Of a stretch of DNA of 64,000 nucleotides, positions 55,846 through 64,000 are shown one piece after another. The DNA comes from Chryseobacterium artocarpi (GTDB lineage Bacteria > Bacteroidota > Bacteroidia > Flavobacteriales > Weeksellaceae), in contig NZ_MAYH01000050.1 of assembly GCF_001684975.1 (NCBI RefSeq), positions 162,613 to 226,612 on the forward strand, given 5' to 3'. Position 1 is the stretch's first letter. Every line of letters begins with the position of its first letter. The notes beneath the pieces were generated by a model that was not told the origin of the DNA, made no database searches, and saw only the letters and a list, made by a program, of their open reading frames with translations. Position numbers and translations under genes: made by a program.

Positions 55846-56928
55846 TTAGTCATTTCTGAATTCTCCCATATCCAATTTAAGCGAGAAGAAATTGGAGAAG
55901 AAATTTGAACCTCCTATTCCGGAATTTGTAATTGCATAATCCAGGGTAAGTCCTCTATATCTGATCCCAATACCTGCACTTGGCTGGAAAGAAACTTTTC
56001 TTTTTAAATCCTCTATATCTGTAATAGACTGAAATCTATTGATCCCTAATCTTACAAAAATCATTTTCTGATAACCTAATTCTGCTCCTGCATATGGGCT
56101 GATACTTGCAAAATCTGTAGAGATCAATGATGCTGTTTTAGCAAAATCTACATTGATACCAGCTTCAGGTAATACATAAACACTGCTGTTAATTTCAAAC
56201 AGTTTACTTGCTCCGACATTTAATTTCGGCATCGTAAGTTCCATTTTATCTTTCGGTGCCGGGTTAAATTCCTCACCATTTACAACAGTTGATAATTCCT
56301 TTTGATTGATGCTCCAGAAGTTAACTGTAGTGGTAATATCTCTCACCATTCCCCCGAATTTCCATCCGTTTTCTCCTTTATAAATAGCTCCTACATCAAA
56401 ACCAAAACCATAACCGTTAGCAAATTTACCTACATTTCTGTAAACAATCTTCGCATTCACCCCAACATCAAGATTTGGATTACCTCCAGGACGAAATGCA
56501 TAGGAAAGTATTGCAGCATAATCGGATTGAGAGAATTTCGTGATTTTATCATAATCAATATTCCCTTCAGAATCGATCATTTGAGTCGTATTCAAAATAT
56601 TATCTACTCCAAGTCTCACTACAGATACTCCAAAAACACCTTCTTCCAATACTTTTGCGTACGCCAGGTAATCATATTTCGCAATAGATTCAAAATATTC
56701 TGCGTGCATTGCTGCTCCCTGCCAGTCTCTGTCTATAGACATTAATCCTGCCGGGTTCCACATAGGAGAATATACATCATTCTGATTGGAAATGACAGCT
56801 CCTCCCATTGCCAATCCTCTTGCACCTGCTCCAATATTTAAGAATTCATTGGAATATTTCCTGATAATCTGAGACTGAGATATCCCAAAAAGCAATGAAA
56901 ATGCAAGTAAAAAATATTTTTTCATCAT
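55846..56928 (-). CDS. PorV/PorQ family outer-membrane protein
   Basis: 360 residues with a signal peptide (cleavage near SQSQ, residue 20). The N-terminal SNEFLNIGAGARGLAMGGA and SPMWNPAGL are the hallmark of the PorV/PorQ family, FadL-like 14-strand barrels working with type IX secretion. It is the second PorP/PorV-type protein in the window, and the partner is not adjacent. The downstream secreted gene overlaps or nearly overlaps it. Confidence 0.88.
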   Translation of the reverse strand: MMKKYFLLAFSLLFGISQSQIIRKYSNEFLNIGAGARGLAMGGAVISNQNDVYSPMWNPAGLMSIDRDWQGAAMHAEYFESIAKYDYLAYAKVLEEGVFGVSVVRLGVDNILNTTQMIDSEGNIDYDKITKFSQSDYAAILSYAFRPGGNPNLDVGVNAKIVYRNVGKFANGYGFGFDVGAIYKGENGWKFGGMVRDITTTVNFWSINQKELSTVVNGEEFNPAPKDKMELTMPKLNVGASKLFEINSSVYVLPEAGINVDFAKTASLISTDFASISPYAGAELGYQKMIFVRLGINRFQSITDIEDLKRKVSFQPSAGIGIRYRGLTLDYAITNSGIGGSNFFSNFFSLKLDMGEFRND

Positions 56929-56944
56929 ATAAAATTGATGCTAG

Positions 56945-57820
56945 TTAAAGTTTTTTTGTTTTCCTGGCTTTAATTAATCCATTCGCAATGATTGCCAGTA
57001 TCATAACGGCTGAAGCAATATAAAATATAGGACTCATATGTTCTGATTCCCCAAAGATAAAAAAAGCTAGTATAATTCCGTAAACAGGTTCCAAATTAAC
57101 TGTTAAAATTAGAGTAAAAGGCGATATATACTTCATTAATTTCACAGATTCCAGCATAGGAAAAGCGGTGAAAACACTTGCTAACAAGCATATTAACGCT
57201 AAATCTCTATAGTTTATTTCATTCATCGTAAAAATTTGCCCTGAGAACAAGTAAAATAACATTAAAATAAACCAACCAGAGAATATTTCGTAAAAAATAA
57301 TATTTCCAGAACTTGTCTTACCAAACATTTTACCATTGAAAACAGAAAATATAGTTCCGAAAATAGCACAGAGAACTCCATAAATGATGCCCTCTTTATA
57401 TTGAAATTCTGTTTTAAAGATTAATAAAATACATGCAACAATTACTACACCCATCACGACTTCTGAAACATCAATTTTTCTCTTAAAAATGACGGGTTCC
57501 AGAATTGAAGCAAAAAGTGTGGATAATGAAAGACAGCTTAATGCTATAGAAACATTGGAAACTTTAATAGAGTAAAAGAAACAGTACCAGTGAAGCGCCA
57601 TGGCAAAACCAATTGCGGCAAGCTGAAAAAATATCTTTTTGGAGACCTTTATACTCTCCTTTTTATATATTCTGATAAACACAAAAAGAAATATTGCTGC
57701 AAACAGCATCCTGTAAAATACCAGAATCTGTGCATTAGCATGAATCAGTTTTCCTAAAATTGCAGTGAATCCCCATAAAAATACTATTAAATGCAACCTG
57801 AAAAGCGCTAATTTATGCAT
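56945..57820 (-). CDS. DMT-family (EamA) transporter
   Basis: 291 residues with ten predicted membrane helices in two EamA halves (about residues 5-140 and 150-285), for example LFRLHLIVFLWGFTAILGKL and PMLESVKLMKYISPF. A drug/metabolite exporter-type inner-membrane carrier; the substrate is unknown. It lies 16 bp upstream of the PorV/PorQ-family gene and may share its transcript. Confidence 0.88.
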   Translation of the reverse strand: MHKLALFRLHLIVFLWGFTAILGKLIHANAQILVFYRMLFAAIFLFVFIRIYKKESIKVSKKIFFQLAAIGFAMALHWYCFFYSIKVSNVSIALSCLSLSTLFASILEPVIFKRKIDVSEVVMGVVIVACILLIFKTEFQYKEGIIYGVLCAIFGTIFSVFNGKMFGKTSSGNIIFYEIFSGWFILMLFYLFSGQIFTMNEINYRDLALICLLASVFTAFPMLESVKLMKYISPFTLILTVNLEPVYGIILAFFIFGESEHMSPIFYIASAVMILAIIANGLIKARKTKKL

Positions 57821-58015
57821 AACCTAACCTCTTTGAAATTTTAACAGGCAAATTTACAAATAGGCTTTTATAAATCTTATAAAAAATCTAAATTTATATT
57901 AGTAAAAAAATGAAAAATAAAGTTTTTAATCGTTTTCCTTTCTAATATAGGAACTGTTTTATTCACTTTTTTAAAAATATTGACGTAAATAAGAAATTTT
58001 ATTTCTTCTAAGAAT

Positions 58016-58537
58016 ATGGAATTACATTCAGATATTATAATCAAAACAGAAAATCTCACCTTAAAAACTGTAGATTCTACATATGTAGATGACATTTTAA
58101 AACATTTTACTAAGGAAGTTACGCGGTATATGCCTTTTAATCCGGAAGGTAATAAAAAAGAGATTAGTGACTTTGTAGAAAACTCAGAAAGAACTTTATT
58201 GCTAAATACAGACCTGGTGATGGTCGTTTTAGATTCGAATAAAGAATTTATAGGATGTTGTGGCATTCATAATATTACAAAGGAATCAATTGAGCTAGGA
58301 TTATGGCTAAAAAGTAGCTCCCAGGGAAAAGGATTAGGAACTGAAATTGTAACAGCTCTTATCAGATTTCTGGAAGATCATTTTACATTTAAATATATTT
58401 TATATCCGGTAGACGAAGAAAATATAGCAAGCAGAAAAATTCCTGAAAAAATAGGATTTGTTCCTTTTATTACATATAAAAAAAATAAAAATAACCTCTA
58501 TGATCTCAATATTGTAGAGTATAGAAAATATTATTAA
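58016..58537 (+). CDS. GNAT family N-acetyltransferase (RimJ/RimL-like)
   Basis: 173 residues. IIKTENLTLKTVDSTYVDDIL and the acetyl-CoA motif SQGKGLGTEIVTALIRF, then NIASRKIPEKIGFVPF, follow the RimJ/RimL pattern. Substrate unknown. Lower GC than its neighbours by eye, so it may be an acquired gene. Monocistronic. Confidence 0.85.
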   Translation: MELHSDIIIKTENLTLKTVDSTYVDDILKHFTKEVTRYMPFNPEGNKKEISDFVENSERTLLLNTDLVMVVLDSNKEFIGCCGIHNITKESIELGLWLKSSSQGKGLGTEIVTALIRFLEDHFTFKYILYPVDEENIASRKIPEKIGFVPFITYKKNKNNLYDLNIVEYRKYY

Positions 58538-58547
58538 TCTATCATAA

Positions 58548-58660
58548 AAAAAACCCTGAAAATTGGTTGAACTTTCAGGGCCTTCAAATAATAAACTATT
58601 AAAAAAATAAACTAGGAACTGAGTATTTTTCAGAGGATTTCACCCTCTGTTACTCTGATG
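58548..58660 (-). ncRNA. Candidate structured small RNA on the minus strand
   Basis: On the minus strand, from about 58657 down to 58548, a nested hairpin (GAGTA/TACTC outer, CAGAGG/CCTCTG inner with a 7-nt loop, DNA coordinates 58621-58655) is followed by an AU-rich linker and a perfect 8-bp terminator stem (58554-58561 with 58573-58580) plus eight T. A near-consensus -7 box (TAACTTTA, reverse complement of 58661-58668) ends just upstream. No minus-strand gene ends here, so the terminator lacks any other owner. Confidence 0.55.
58554..58580 (-). terminator. Terminator of the candidate small RNA
   Basis: CCCTGAAA/TTTCAGGG, 11-nt loop, then T8 on the minus strand only; the plus strand has no T-run after the stem. 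Confidence 0.8.
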
Positions 58661-58811
58661 TAAAGTTAGAAAAAATATAAATTATTTAAAAATATTTTTT
58701 TGTTAAAAATTTCACAATTTACTAGTAACCAAATAATTAAACATCTGTTTTACATCCAATTCATATTCCTCATAAAAATAGTATCTTTAAGCGTAAAAAA
58801 TTGAAAATTCT

Positions 58812-60440
58812 ATGGACATCGAATTCAACAAACGAGAAGATCAGAACAGATTAAAATTATCAGAGATAAATCGCTTGCTTGCCGAGATCAAAAAAGGAGG
58901 TGGCGAAAAGAGACTTCAAAAGCTTCGTGACGAAGGAAAAATGACTGCAAGGGAAAGAATAGAATATCTTCTTGATAAAGGTTCAGATTCCATAGAAGTA
59001 GGTGCTTTCGCCGGTTATGAAATGTATGAAGAGCATGGAGGCTGCCCTAGCGGTGGTGTTGTAGTGGTTATTGGCTATGTTTCCGGAAGACAATGTATCG
59101 TTGTAGCAAATGATGCATCAGTAAAGGCTGGAGCATGGTTTCCTATCACTGGAAAGAAAAATCTGAGAGCTCAGGAGATTGCAATGGAAAACAGACTTCC
59201 AATCATTTATCTTGTAGATTCTGCAGGGGTTTACTTACCTATGCAGGATGAAATTTTCCCGGATAAAGAAATGTTCGGTAGAATATTCAGAAATAATGCT
59301 AAAATGAGTGCTTCAGGAATTATTCAAATCTCAGCTGTTATGGGAAGCTGTGTAGCTGGTGGTGCTTATCTTCCGATTATGAGTGATGAAGCTATGATTG
59401 TAGATAAAACAGGTTCTATTTTCCTTGCCGGAAGCTACCTTGTAAAGGCTGCCATAGGAGAAAGCATCGATAATGAAACATTAGGAGGAGCTACTACTCA
59501 TTGTTCTATTTCAGGAGTTACGGATTATAAAGCGAAAGATGATAAAGATGCTTTAGACAGAATCAAAAATATCATGAAATCTATTGGAAGTACGGAAAAA
59601 GCAGGCTTTGACAGAATAGAAAGTTTCCCACCAAAAGAAAACCCTGATAATATCTTCGGAATCATGCCTGTTTCAAGAGCTGAACAATATGATACATACG
59701 AAATTATCAAATGCATCGTAGATAACTCTGAATATGAAGAATATAAGCCAGACTACGGTAAAAGCATTATTTGTGCTACAGCAAGAGTGGATGGATGGTC
59801 TGTAGGAATTGTTGCTAATCAAAGAAAATTGGTTAAAAGCGGTAAAGGTGAAATGCAGTTTGGAGGAGTAATTTATTCTGATTCTGCAGATAAAGCGACA
59901 AGATTCATTGCAAATTGTAACCAAAGAAAAATTCCTTTAATCTTCTTACAGGACGTTACCGGATTTATGGTAGGTTCGAAATCAGAGCATGGAGGAATCA
60001 TTAAAGATGGTGCTAAAATGGTAAATGCAGTTTCTAATTCTGTAGTTCCTAAATTCACAATTATTACAGGAAACTCTTATGGAGCAGGAAACTATGCCAT
60101 GTGTGGAAAAGCTTATGATCCAAGACTTATTGTTGCGTGGCCTTGGGCAGATCTAGCCGTGATGGGAGGAGCACAAGCAGCAAAAGTTCTAGCTCAGATT
60201 CAGGAATCAACATTGAAAAAGCAAGGAAAACAGATATCAGAAGAAGAACATAACGAAATTCTTGATACAATTTCTAAAAAATACCAAAAGCAAACAGAAT
60301 CCACTTACGCAGCAGCCAGATTATGGACAGATGCTATTATCAATCCTACAGATACAAGAAAATGGATCTCTATGGGGATTGAAGCAGCAAATAACTCTCC
60401 TATTACCGAAAAATTCAATTTAGGAGTTATTCAGGTTTGA
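58812..60440 (+). CDS. Acyl-CoA carboxylase beta subunit (carboxyltransferase)
   Basis: 542 residues of the propionyl/methylcrotonyl-CoA carboxylase beta family: two crotonase-fold halves with oxyanion-forming GAGNYAMCGKAYDPR and MGSCVAGGAYLPIMSDEA. It transfers the carboxyl group from biotin to an acyl-CoA. The biotin carboxylase/carrier subunits are not next to it. Family size and the N-terminal KLRDEGKMTARERIEYLLD are typical. Confidence 0.92.
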   Translation: MDIEFNKREDQNRLKLSEINRLLAEIKKGGGEKRLQKLRDEGKMTARERIEYLLDKGSDSIEVGAFAGYEMYEEHGGCPSGGVVVVIGYVSGRQCIVVANDASVKAGAWFPITGKKNLRAQEIAMENRLPIIYLVDSAGVYLPMQDEIFPDKEMFGRIFRNNAKMSASGIIQISAVMGSCVAGGAYLPIMSDEAMIVDKTGSIFLAGSYLVKAAIGESIDNETLGGATTHCSISGVTDYKAKDDKDALDRIKNIMKSIGSTEKAGFDRIESFPPKENPDNIFGIMPVSRAEQYDTYEIIKCIVDNSEYEEYKPDYGKSIICATARVDGWSVGIVANQRKLVKSGKGEMQFGGVIYSDSADKATRFIANCNQRKIPLIFLQDVTGFMVGSKSEHGGIIKDGAKMVNAVSNSVVPKFTIITGNSYGAGNYAMCGKAYDPRLIVAWPWADLAVMGGAQAAKVLAQIQESTLKKQGKQISEEEHNEILDTISKKYQKQTESTYAAARLWTDAIINPTDTRKWISMGIEAANNSPITEKFNLGVIQV

Positions 60441-60462
60441 TAATTCTCCCGATTAAAAATAA

Positions 60463-60495
60463 AAAAAGATGTGGAATTGATCTCCACATCTTTTT
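60463..60495. terminator. Bidirectional terminator
   Basis: A perfect 13-bp stem, AAAAAGATGTGGA/TCCACATCTTTTT, with a 7-nt loop, between the converging carboxylase and AAA genes. Confidence 0.92.
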
Positions 60496-60523
60496 GCTTT
60501 ATATACTTGAAATTTTAGAAAAT

Positions 60524-61963
60524 TTAAGAAAAGAAAACTCCTGTTCTGAATCTTTCTCTATTCAGTTTTTTATTCACAGCCAATCCCCAAAGAATAAACT
60601 CTTTTAAGAATAAAATATCTTCAGATTGAGTATCTGATTGGTATTTTTCAATAATCTGATCAAGAGGGTAAATCTTATTAAGAGATTTCGCATAAGATTC
60701 ATCCGAAGATTCATCTGTAATTTCTAAGAATCCATCATCTTCCAAAAACCAATCCGTAATCTGGCTAAAGGGTCCGTCAATGCTCTTTTTTTCTAGTTTT
60801 TCCACTTTTGGAAAATAGGAAGTGAATAAAGTTCTGATTGCATTATCAATCAATAATTGAGCAACCGCTTCTGCTCCTTCCTGTTCTCCTTCATAAACAA
60901 GTTCTACTTTTCCAGTGATCGCAGGAATTACCCCCACAAAATCACTTAATCTTACAGAAGTTGCTTCATCACCTGTTAGTAAAGATCTACGCTCCGCCGT
61001 ACTCAATAGATTTTCGAAAGCTGTAATACTCATACGGGCACTCACTCCACTTTTTGAGTCTACATATTCACTTTCACGAGCTTCAAAACCAATCTGTTCC
61101 AAAAGGTCTTTTGCTAAAGAAGGAACATATACTCCATCTTTCTGACGGCTGTCTAAACTTGATTCATAATTCGTAATTTCTCTTGCAACATTGATATTTT
61201 CAGGATAATGAGTCAAAATTTGTGATCCTATACGATCTTTCAATGGAGTCACAATACTACCTCTGTTGGTATAATCCTCAGGATTCGCAGTGAAAACAAA
61301 CTGTATATCTAAAGGCATTCTCACCTTAAATCCTCGAATCTGTACATCTCCTTCCTGCAAAATATTAAACAAAGAAACCTGAATTCTCGCCTGAAGATCC
61401 GGCAATTCATTAATTACAAAAATACAACGGTTTGCTCTAGGGATCATTCCAAAATGAATCACACGGTCATCTGCATAAGAAAGTTTAAGATTAGCTGCTT
61501 TAATAGGATCCACATCGCCAATCAGGTCCGCAACAGTCACATCCGGAGTAGCCAATTTTTCGAAAAACCTTTCATCACGGTGAAGCCATTCTATTGGGGT
61601 ATTATCTCCTTCCTTTTCAATTAACTCTTTAGCATAACGGGAAATCGGATGAAATGGATCATCATTGATTTCGCTTCCTGCCACAAGAGGAATCCACTCA
61701 TCTAATAAAGATGTCATCATCCTTGCCAGTCTGGTTTTCGCCTGACCTCTCAACCCTAATAAATTAATATTATGTCTACTTAGAATAGCATGCTCTAATT
61801 GAGGAATCACTGTATTTTCATACCCGAAAATTCCTTTAAATACAGACTCTTTATTACGAATTTTAATTTTTAAATTATCTCTTAACTCGTCTTTTATATT
61901 TTTTGATATATATCCTGATGCTCTCAATGAACCCAGTGTCTTTATGTTTGGCTTCTCAGTCAT
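60524..61963 (-). CDS. AAA ATPase, magnesium-chelatase/MoxR-like
   Basis: 479 residues. Walker A is GLRGQAKTRLARM (about 69-81) and the Walker B region CIFVINELPDL (about 178-188), followed by FTANPEDYTNRG (sensor 1) and the LKDRIGS arginine-finger region, the ChlI/BchI/MoxR pattern. The first 60 residues are a unique helical leader. It is 60 bp downstream of a VWA gene; such AAA/VWA pairs act as chaperones that insert metals or mature client complexes. The client here is unknown. Confidence 0.88.
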   Translation of the reverse strand: MTEKPNIKTLGSLRASGYISKNIKDELRDNLKIKIRNKESVFKGIFGYENTVIPQLEHAILSRHNINLLGLRGQAKTRLARMMTSLLDEWIPLVAGSEINDDPFHPISRYAKELIEKEGDNTPIEWLHRDERFFEKLATPDVTVADLIGDVDPIKAANLKLSYADDRVIHFGMIPRANRCIFVINELPDLQARIQVSLFNILQEGDVQIRGFKVRMPLDIQFVFTANPEDYTNRGSIVTPLKDRIGSQILTHYPENINVAREITNYESSLDSRQKDGVYVPSLAKDLLEQIGFEARESEYVDSKSGVSARMSITAFENLLSTAERRSLLTGDEATSVRLSDFVGVIPAITGKVELVYEGEQEGAEAVAQLLIDNAIRTLFTSYFPKVEKLEKKSIDGPFSQITDWFLEDDGFLEITDESSDESYAKSLNKIYPLDQIIEKYQSDTQSEDILFLKEFILWGLAVNKKLNRERFRTGVFFS

Positions 61964-62023
61964 TTTATTTAAAATCTGTTTTTATAACTTTTGAAAAAAA
62001 TATTTTTAATGAATAATCATTCT

Positions 62024-63142
62024 TTAACGGATTCTTTTCTTACGATTGGTCTCATAATCCTCAAAAATCATATGCCCTAGACCATTAAGCCCCGTGTAAA
62101 AAGCTTTACCTTGATTCTCTTCTGTAAATTCACTCACGAAACGCTGTAAATAAGGATCCTGTGCAATCATGAAAGTAGTAATGGGAATATGCAGCCTCCT
62201 AGCCTGAGATGCCATATTATAACATTTCTGAACAACATATTCATCTAAGCCGTAAGAATTCATGTAATAACTACCATCAGCCTGACGAACACAACTTGGT
62301 TTTCCGTCAGTAATCATAAAAATCTGCTTATTGGTATTTCTTTTTCTTCGTAAAATATCCATTGCCAATTGAAGTCCGGCAACCGTATTGGTATGATAAG
62401 GACCAACCTGCAGATAAGGCAATTCCTGAATTTTAACAGGCCACGCATCGTCTCCGAAAACAATAATATCCAGAGTATCTTTCGGGTAACGGGTTGTAAT
62501 TAGTTCGGCAAGTGCCATTGCTACTTTTTTCGCTGGAGTGATGCGGTCTTCACCATACAATATCATGCTATGGCTAATATCAATCATCAAGACAGTACTC
62601 ATCTGTGATTGATGAATGCTGTCTTCTACAATTAAATCATCTTCAGTAAGATAAAAGTCCCCTATACCGTTATTGACCTGAGCATTTTTAAGACTTTCCG
62701 TAATAGAAATTTTTTCTACCGGATCACCAAAATTGTAATTACGAAATTCTCCTGTCGTATCATCTCCTGTTCCACTCTTATTGGTTTTATGATTACCGTT
62801 ACCACTTTTTCCAAGGTTTCCGAATATTTGATTAAGTGCTTGTTTACGAATATTCTGTTCCATTTTTGCACTCAAACGAATTCCGTTCCCTCCATTAGAA
62901 TCAATTTCTTCACGGATATATCCTTTCTTTTTAAGGTCCTCTATAAAATCGTCAATAGTGTATTCCGGAGTAGTAAGCTGATATTCTTCATCCAGCATTC
63001 GAAGCCAGTCGATTGCTTCATCAAAATCTCCTGAGGTGTGGGTCAGCAAATCGGTAAAAATTTCAAGCAAACGATCAAATACAGATAGTTCGGGTGCTTT
63101 GTAAGTATCAAATCTGAACCCTCTCACAATATGCTCTTTCAT
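62024..63142 (-). CDS. VWA domain-containing protein (partner of the AAA ATPase)
   Basis: 372 residues. The MIDAS motif DISHS lies in VLMIDISHSMILYG (about 189-202), followed by Thr and Asp positions (MITDGKPSC) typical of CoxE/BchD-type VWA domains. The N-terminal 150 residues are helical with a Gly/Asn-rich region. It is encoded directly upstream of the AAA gene on the same strand, so the two probably form a chaperone pair. Confidence 0.88.
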   Translation of the reverse strand: MKEHIVRGFRFDTYKAPELSVFDRLLEIFTDLLTHTSGDFDEAIDWLRMLDEEYQLTTPEYTIDDFIEDLKKKGYIREEIDSNGGNGIRLSAKMEQNIRKQALNQIFGNLGKSGNGNHKTNKSGTGDDTTGEFRNYNFGDPVEKISITESLKNAQVNNGIGDFYLTEDDLIVEDSIHQSQMSTVLMIDISHSMILYGEDRITPAKKVAMALAELITTRYPKDTLDIIVFGDDAWPVKIQELPYLQVGPYHTNTVAGLQLAMDILRRKRNTNKQIFMITDGKPSCVRQADGSYYMNSYGLDEYVVQKCYNMASQARRLHIPITTFMIAQDPYLQRFVSEFTEENQGKAFYTGLNGLGHMIFEDYETNRKKRIR

Positions 63143-63244
63143 GAAATAAAGTTACAACATAAATAAAAAATCTTTAAGAGATTTAATCTATTGTAGTCTT
63201 TATGAATAGAAATAATATAGGTTTAATTTCAGAATATAATTTTT

Positions 63245-63362
63245 AGGAGCTATTTCCTGCTATCCACTTATACTCCTCGCACCTTACTTTCCAACACCCA
63301 AAGCATCCAGCTATCCAATGCAGCTGCGGGGTAGCCGTTACTATCAGGGCTAGGGAGGAGAT
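63245..63362. repeat. Dispersed repeat (GGAGCTATTTCC .. CAGGGCTAGGGA)
   Basis: Opens with AGGAGCTATTTCCTGCTATCC and closes with CAGGGCTAGGGAGG, with CCTCGCA/TGCGGGG pairing inside. From memory this type recurs in many Flavobacterium and Chryseobacterium intergenic regions. It has a higher GC than the flanks and no convincing ORF. Confidence 0.55.
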
Positions 63363-63514
63363 TGTATTAATGATTAGTGATAAAAGAGGATTATTTGCCT
63401 ATAAAATAAATTCCAACCACTTTATGATGAGTAACCTACAATGGGTAATTAGTGATGAATAATAAATGATGAATATTTGTATGATACTTTGATTTGTAAG
63501 TAATTATCATTCTC

Positions 63515-63638
63515 TTTGTCATCCCGTAGGGATCTAGACAGTTGAAAGGCTACTCGATAGCTATCAAACTCTCTGGTATTATTCTACCCAATAAAAAGTT
63601 TCAATAGCCCTAGTTAAAGATCCTTACAGGATGACAAA
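63515..63638. repeat. MITE-like element with 21-bp inverted ends (TTTGTCATCC..)
   Basis: The left end (63515-63535) and the reverse complement of the right end (63618-63638) agree at 19 of 21 positions. The about 82-bp interior has no ORF. Confidence 0.6.
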
Positions 63639-63717
63639 AGTGGTGGGAAAAATGATACCAGGAATAAAAAGGTTGAATGAAAAAAACTTATAGTTATATT
63701 ATATACAGATTAAGTAT

Positions 63718-63785
63718 TCAATAGAAGTGGGCTTTAGCCCGCTTTATCATAAAGAATAATTCCAATGGCTTTAGCCAAAACGTAA
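63718..63785. repeat. Dispersed GGCTAAAGCC-type repeat, copy 3 (inverted)
   Basis: The reverse complement reads TTTTGGCTAAAGCCATTGGA, an AT-rich spacer, then GCGGGCTAAAGCCCACTTC, closely matching the copy at 13066-13146. Confidence 0.6.
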
Positions 63786-63825
63786 GAAAATAAATTGTAA
63801 TAAGTCTTTTTTTGAGAACGCCCTG

Positions 63826-63867
63826 CATTATTCATTATTCATTATTCATTACTCATTACTCATTACT
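63826..63867. repeat. 7-bp tandem repeat, six units
   Basis: Three CATTATT units followed by three CATTACT units in perfect register, then a partial unit. It is AT-rich and gene-free. The same words occur near 26290. Confidence 0.7.
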
Positions 63868-63937
63868 TATTATCCATGTTCTTTTGGGTATTATTGTATT
63901 ATCGTAAGAGCTATTAGGATTAGGTATAGTTCAAAAA

Positions 63938-63969
63938 AAAAGTCTCATACATTACTGTATGAGACTTTT
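63938..63969 (-). terminator. rRNA operon terminator
   Basis: A perfect 13-bp stem, AAAAGTCTCATAC/GTATGAGACTTTT, with a 6-nt loop and on the minus strand a T-run. It lies 16 bp past the 3' end of the 5S rRNA. The whole gene-free stretch 63143-63985 otherwise contains only the repeats listed. Confidence 0.88.
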
Positions 63970-63985
63970 AAAAATAAAATAAAAA

Positions 63986-64000
63986 CTGGCGGCGACCTAC
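63986..64000 (-). rRNA. rrf: 5S ribosomal RNA, 3' end only (runs off the window)
   Basis: The reverse complement of the last bases, GTAGGTCGCCGCCAG, matches the conserved end of Bacteroidota 5S rRNA (..GGGAGAGTAGGTCGCCGCC..). The rest of the gene and presumably 23S and 16S lie to the right. Confidence 0.85.

Overview
The window is typical Flavobacteriia (Weeksellaceae) chromosome, most likely Chryseobacterium. The support is low GC, Bacteroidota-type promoters (TTG about 16-20 bp before TAnnTTTG), type IX secretion/gliding-type outer-membrane proteins (PorP/SprF and PorV/PorQ families), many LPxxC-free flavobacterial lipoproteins, family-specific proteins (DUF5606, DUF3822, head-GIN, VF530) and short palindromic intergenic repeats of the kind that litter Chryseobacterium genomes. 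It is almost entirely housekeeping DNA; no prophage, transposase, CRISPR array or tRNA was seen. The last 15 bases are the 3' end of a 5S rRNA on the minus strand, so the window stops just inside an rRNA operon.

Layout. 0-8 kb: a large GAF protein, an HD phosphohydrolase fused to a Pycsar-effector (PycTM/DUF5706-like) membrane domain, a 1239-residue metallophosphoesterase/outer-membrane barrel fusion and a small lipoprotein. 8-11.5 kb: minus-strand cluster ruvX-def-DUF5606-mazG-lipoprotein. 11.6-18 kb: sixA-like phosphatase and archaemetzincin lipoprotein, a secreted class C beta-lactamase-fold hydrolase, YfcE-type phosphodiesterase, Smr protein, DUF3822 and rsmD. 17.9-19 kb: divergent HxlR regulator/nitroreductase pair with a palindromic operator. 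19-26 kb: an envelope-themed block (murI, hemW, porP/sprF, rluD and an orphan PASTA protein on the minus strand; ddl and coaD on the plus strand). 26-33 kb: TRIC-type channel, TPR membrane protein, folA, a lemA-TPM-TPM operon, and a KefF/KefC-like pair facing a head-GIN lipoprotein. 33.8-38.5 kb: M3 peptidase, YchJ, secreted unknown, SlyD-like PPIase, VF530. 38.3-42.8 kb: a 52-residue basic protein followed by sbcD-sbcC. 43-48 kb: a frameshifted luciferase-like monooxygenase, DPP-IV-like S9 peptidase, yceI and ygiD. 48-55 kb: subtilase lipoprotein, GNAT, hutH, secreted unknown, uvrC. 55-64 kb: secreted unknown with PorV/PorQ, DMT transporter, GNAT, acyl-CoA carboxylase beta subunit, an AAA/VWA chaperone-like pair, then about 840 bp of repeats up to the rRNA operon.

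Best candidates for something new: (1) the HD-PycTM fusion, an apparent one-gene nucleotide-signal hydrolase plus membrane effector with no neighbouring cyclase; (2) a minus-strand structured RNA at about 58.55-58.66 kb with its own terminator and no host gene; (3) a small gene at 54.87-55.02 kb closed by one base in an A7 tract; (4) the HxlR/nitroreductase and kefF operators; (5) several distinct MITE-like elements with 20-24 bp inverted ends. All functional calls rest on sequence reading and family knowledge, without database searches.
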